DNA from: an uncultured Erysipelotrichaceae bacterium
GTDB lineage: Bacteria > Bacillota_I > Bacilli_A > Erysipelotrichales > Erysipelotrichaceae
NCBI GenBank assembly: GCA_937893225.1
Contig: CALBJM010000272.1
Coordinates: 1 to 6,150, forward strand
Reading direction: 5' to 3'
DNA: 6,150 nucleotides
In this document: positions 6,099 through 6,150 of the stretch, in pieces
Layout: every line of letters begins with the position of its first letter
How positions within the stretch are numbered: the first letter of the stretch is position 1
Made by a program: the position numbers and the translations under genes
The notes under the pieces: generated by a model
Databases searched by the model: none
What the model was told of the DNA's origin: nothing
What the model saw: the letters and a program-made list of their open reading frames with translations, nothing else

Positions 6099-6132
6099 TA
6101 GATATAAAAACTTGTGAGAGGAATATAGCGGA

Positions 6133-6150
6133 ATGTCAAATAAGAAGAAT
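6133..6150 (+). CDS. First six codons of a gene that continues beyond the window
   Basis: ATG at 6133 opens a frame reading MSNKKN to the window edge. GAGAGGA (6116-6122) is a good Shine-Dalgarno ten bases upstream. The product cannot be known from six residues. Its identity matters because the large structured RNA lies directly upstream on the same strand: an HNH/RuvC protein would point to an IscB-type guide RNA, a reverse transcriptase to an intron or retron-like element, and an ordinary enzyme to a regulatory leader. Confidence 0.55.

Larger units (their letters stand above)
5612..6107 (+). ncRNA. Large structured non-coding RNA, class not recognised
   Basis: About 500 bases without an open reading frame of useful length carry dense paired structure, best read on the + strand because the linkers are purine-rich there. 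The stems I can place are: 5642-5661 with 5707-5726 (8 + 9 pairs around a small internal loop), 5772-5777 with 5782-5787, 5851-5863 with 5880-5892 (13 pairs), 5911-5917 with 5926-5932, 5964-5970 with 5977-5983, 6001-6004 with 6012-6015, 6037-6044 with 6050-6057, and 6072-6081 with 6090-6098 (one bulge) with a loop pseudoknot to 6062-6066. ATTCAAC (5898-5904) can pair with GTTGAAT (5944-5950) to enclose one hairpin. A weak closing helix, TTATA...AACC (5612-5623) with GGTT...TATAA (6096-6107), would set the outer limits but competes with the last hairpin. The ends are therefore uncertain and no promoter is clear. It has no tRNA-like end and no RNase P, tmRNA or riboswitch core that I recognise. 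It could be a guide RNA of an IscB-like system, a mobile-element RNA, a ROOL/GOLLD-type ornate RNA or a long leader. Confidence 0.7.

Noticed and set aside
5609..6132. Group II intron 5' part inserted after a terminator, with an intron protein starting at 6133
   Set aside because: The position after a terminator and the length fit a class C intron, but no GUGYG-type 5' end follows the terminator and I see no familiar domain I motifs. Domains V-VI would lie outside the window, so it is disfavoured rather than excluded.

Overview
This is a low-GC, AT-rich window with Firmicutes-type genes. The close mutS2-uvrC pair, the MutS2 and UvrC protein sequences and the strong rho-independent terminators suggest a Firmicute. 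The Erysipelotrichaceae (Bulleidia/Solobacterium-like) are my best guess from impression only; no marker in the window settles the genus. All genes are on the + strand.

Region 1 (1-2925) is a housekeeping DNA/ribosome-maintenance pair: the 3' two-fifths to one-half of mutS2, cut by the window edge, and a complete uvrC. They overlap by four bases (ATGA), so they are almost certainly co-transcribed and translationally coupled. Both have a coding strand rich in A and C (many AAC, CTC, ACA and CAA codons).

Region 2 (2926-4107) changes character. It holds one orphan gene of unknown function with an N-terminal membrane anchor and unusually many cysteines. Its base use is T-rich and unlike its neighbours, which fits a transferred accessory gene. 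A 200-base spacer follows, with three 10-base direct repeats, a perfect -10 box and a strong terminator hairpin directly in front of the next ribosome binding site.

Region 3 (4108-5608) is one gene for a membrane-bound polyprenyl-phosphate sugar-1-phosphate transferase, the enzyme that starts exopolysaccharide or capsule repeat-unit synthesis. It ends in its own terminator. It stands alone here, with no other glycan genes inside the window.

Region 4 (about 5609-6132) is the part most worth attention. It is over 500 bases with no meaningful open reading frame but full of long stems, a predicted pseudoknot, internal duplications spaced exactly 52 bases apart, palindromic loop sequences and purine-rich linkers. 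It looks like a large structured non-coding RNA read on the + strand. It ends just before a well-placed ribosome binding site and an ATG at 6133 that begins a gene running out of the window. I could not assign it to a known large-RNA class from sequence memory. The downstream protein, which is not visible, is the key to whether it is a guide RNA, a mobile-element RNA, a long leader or a free-standing ornate RNA.
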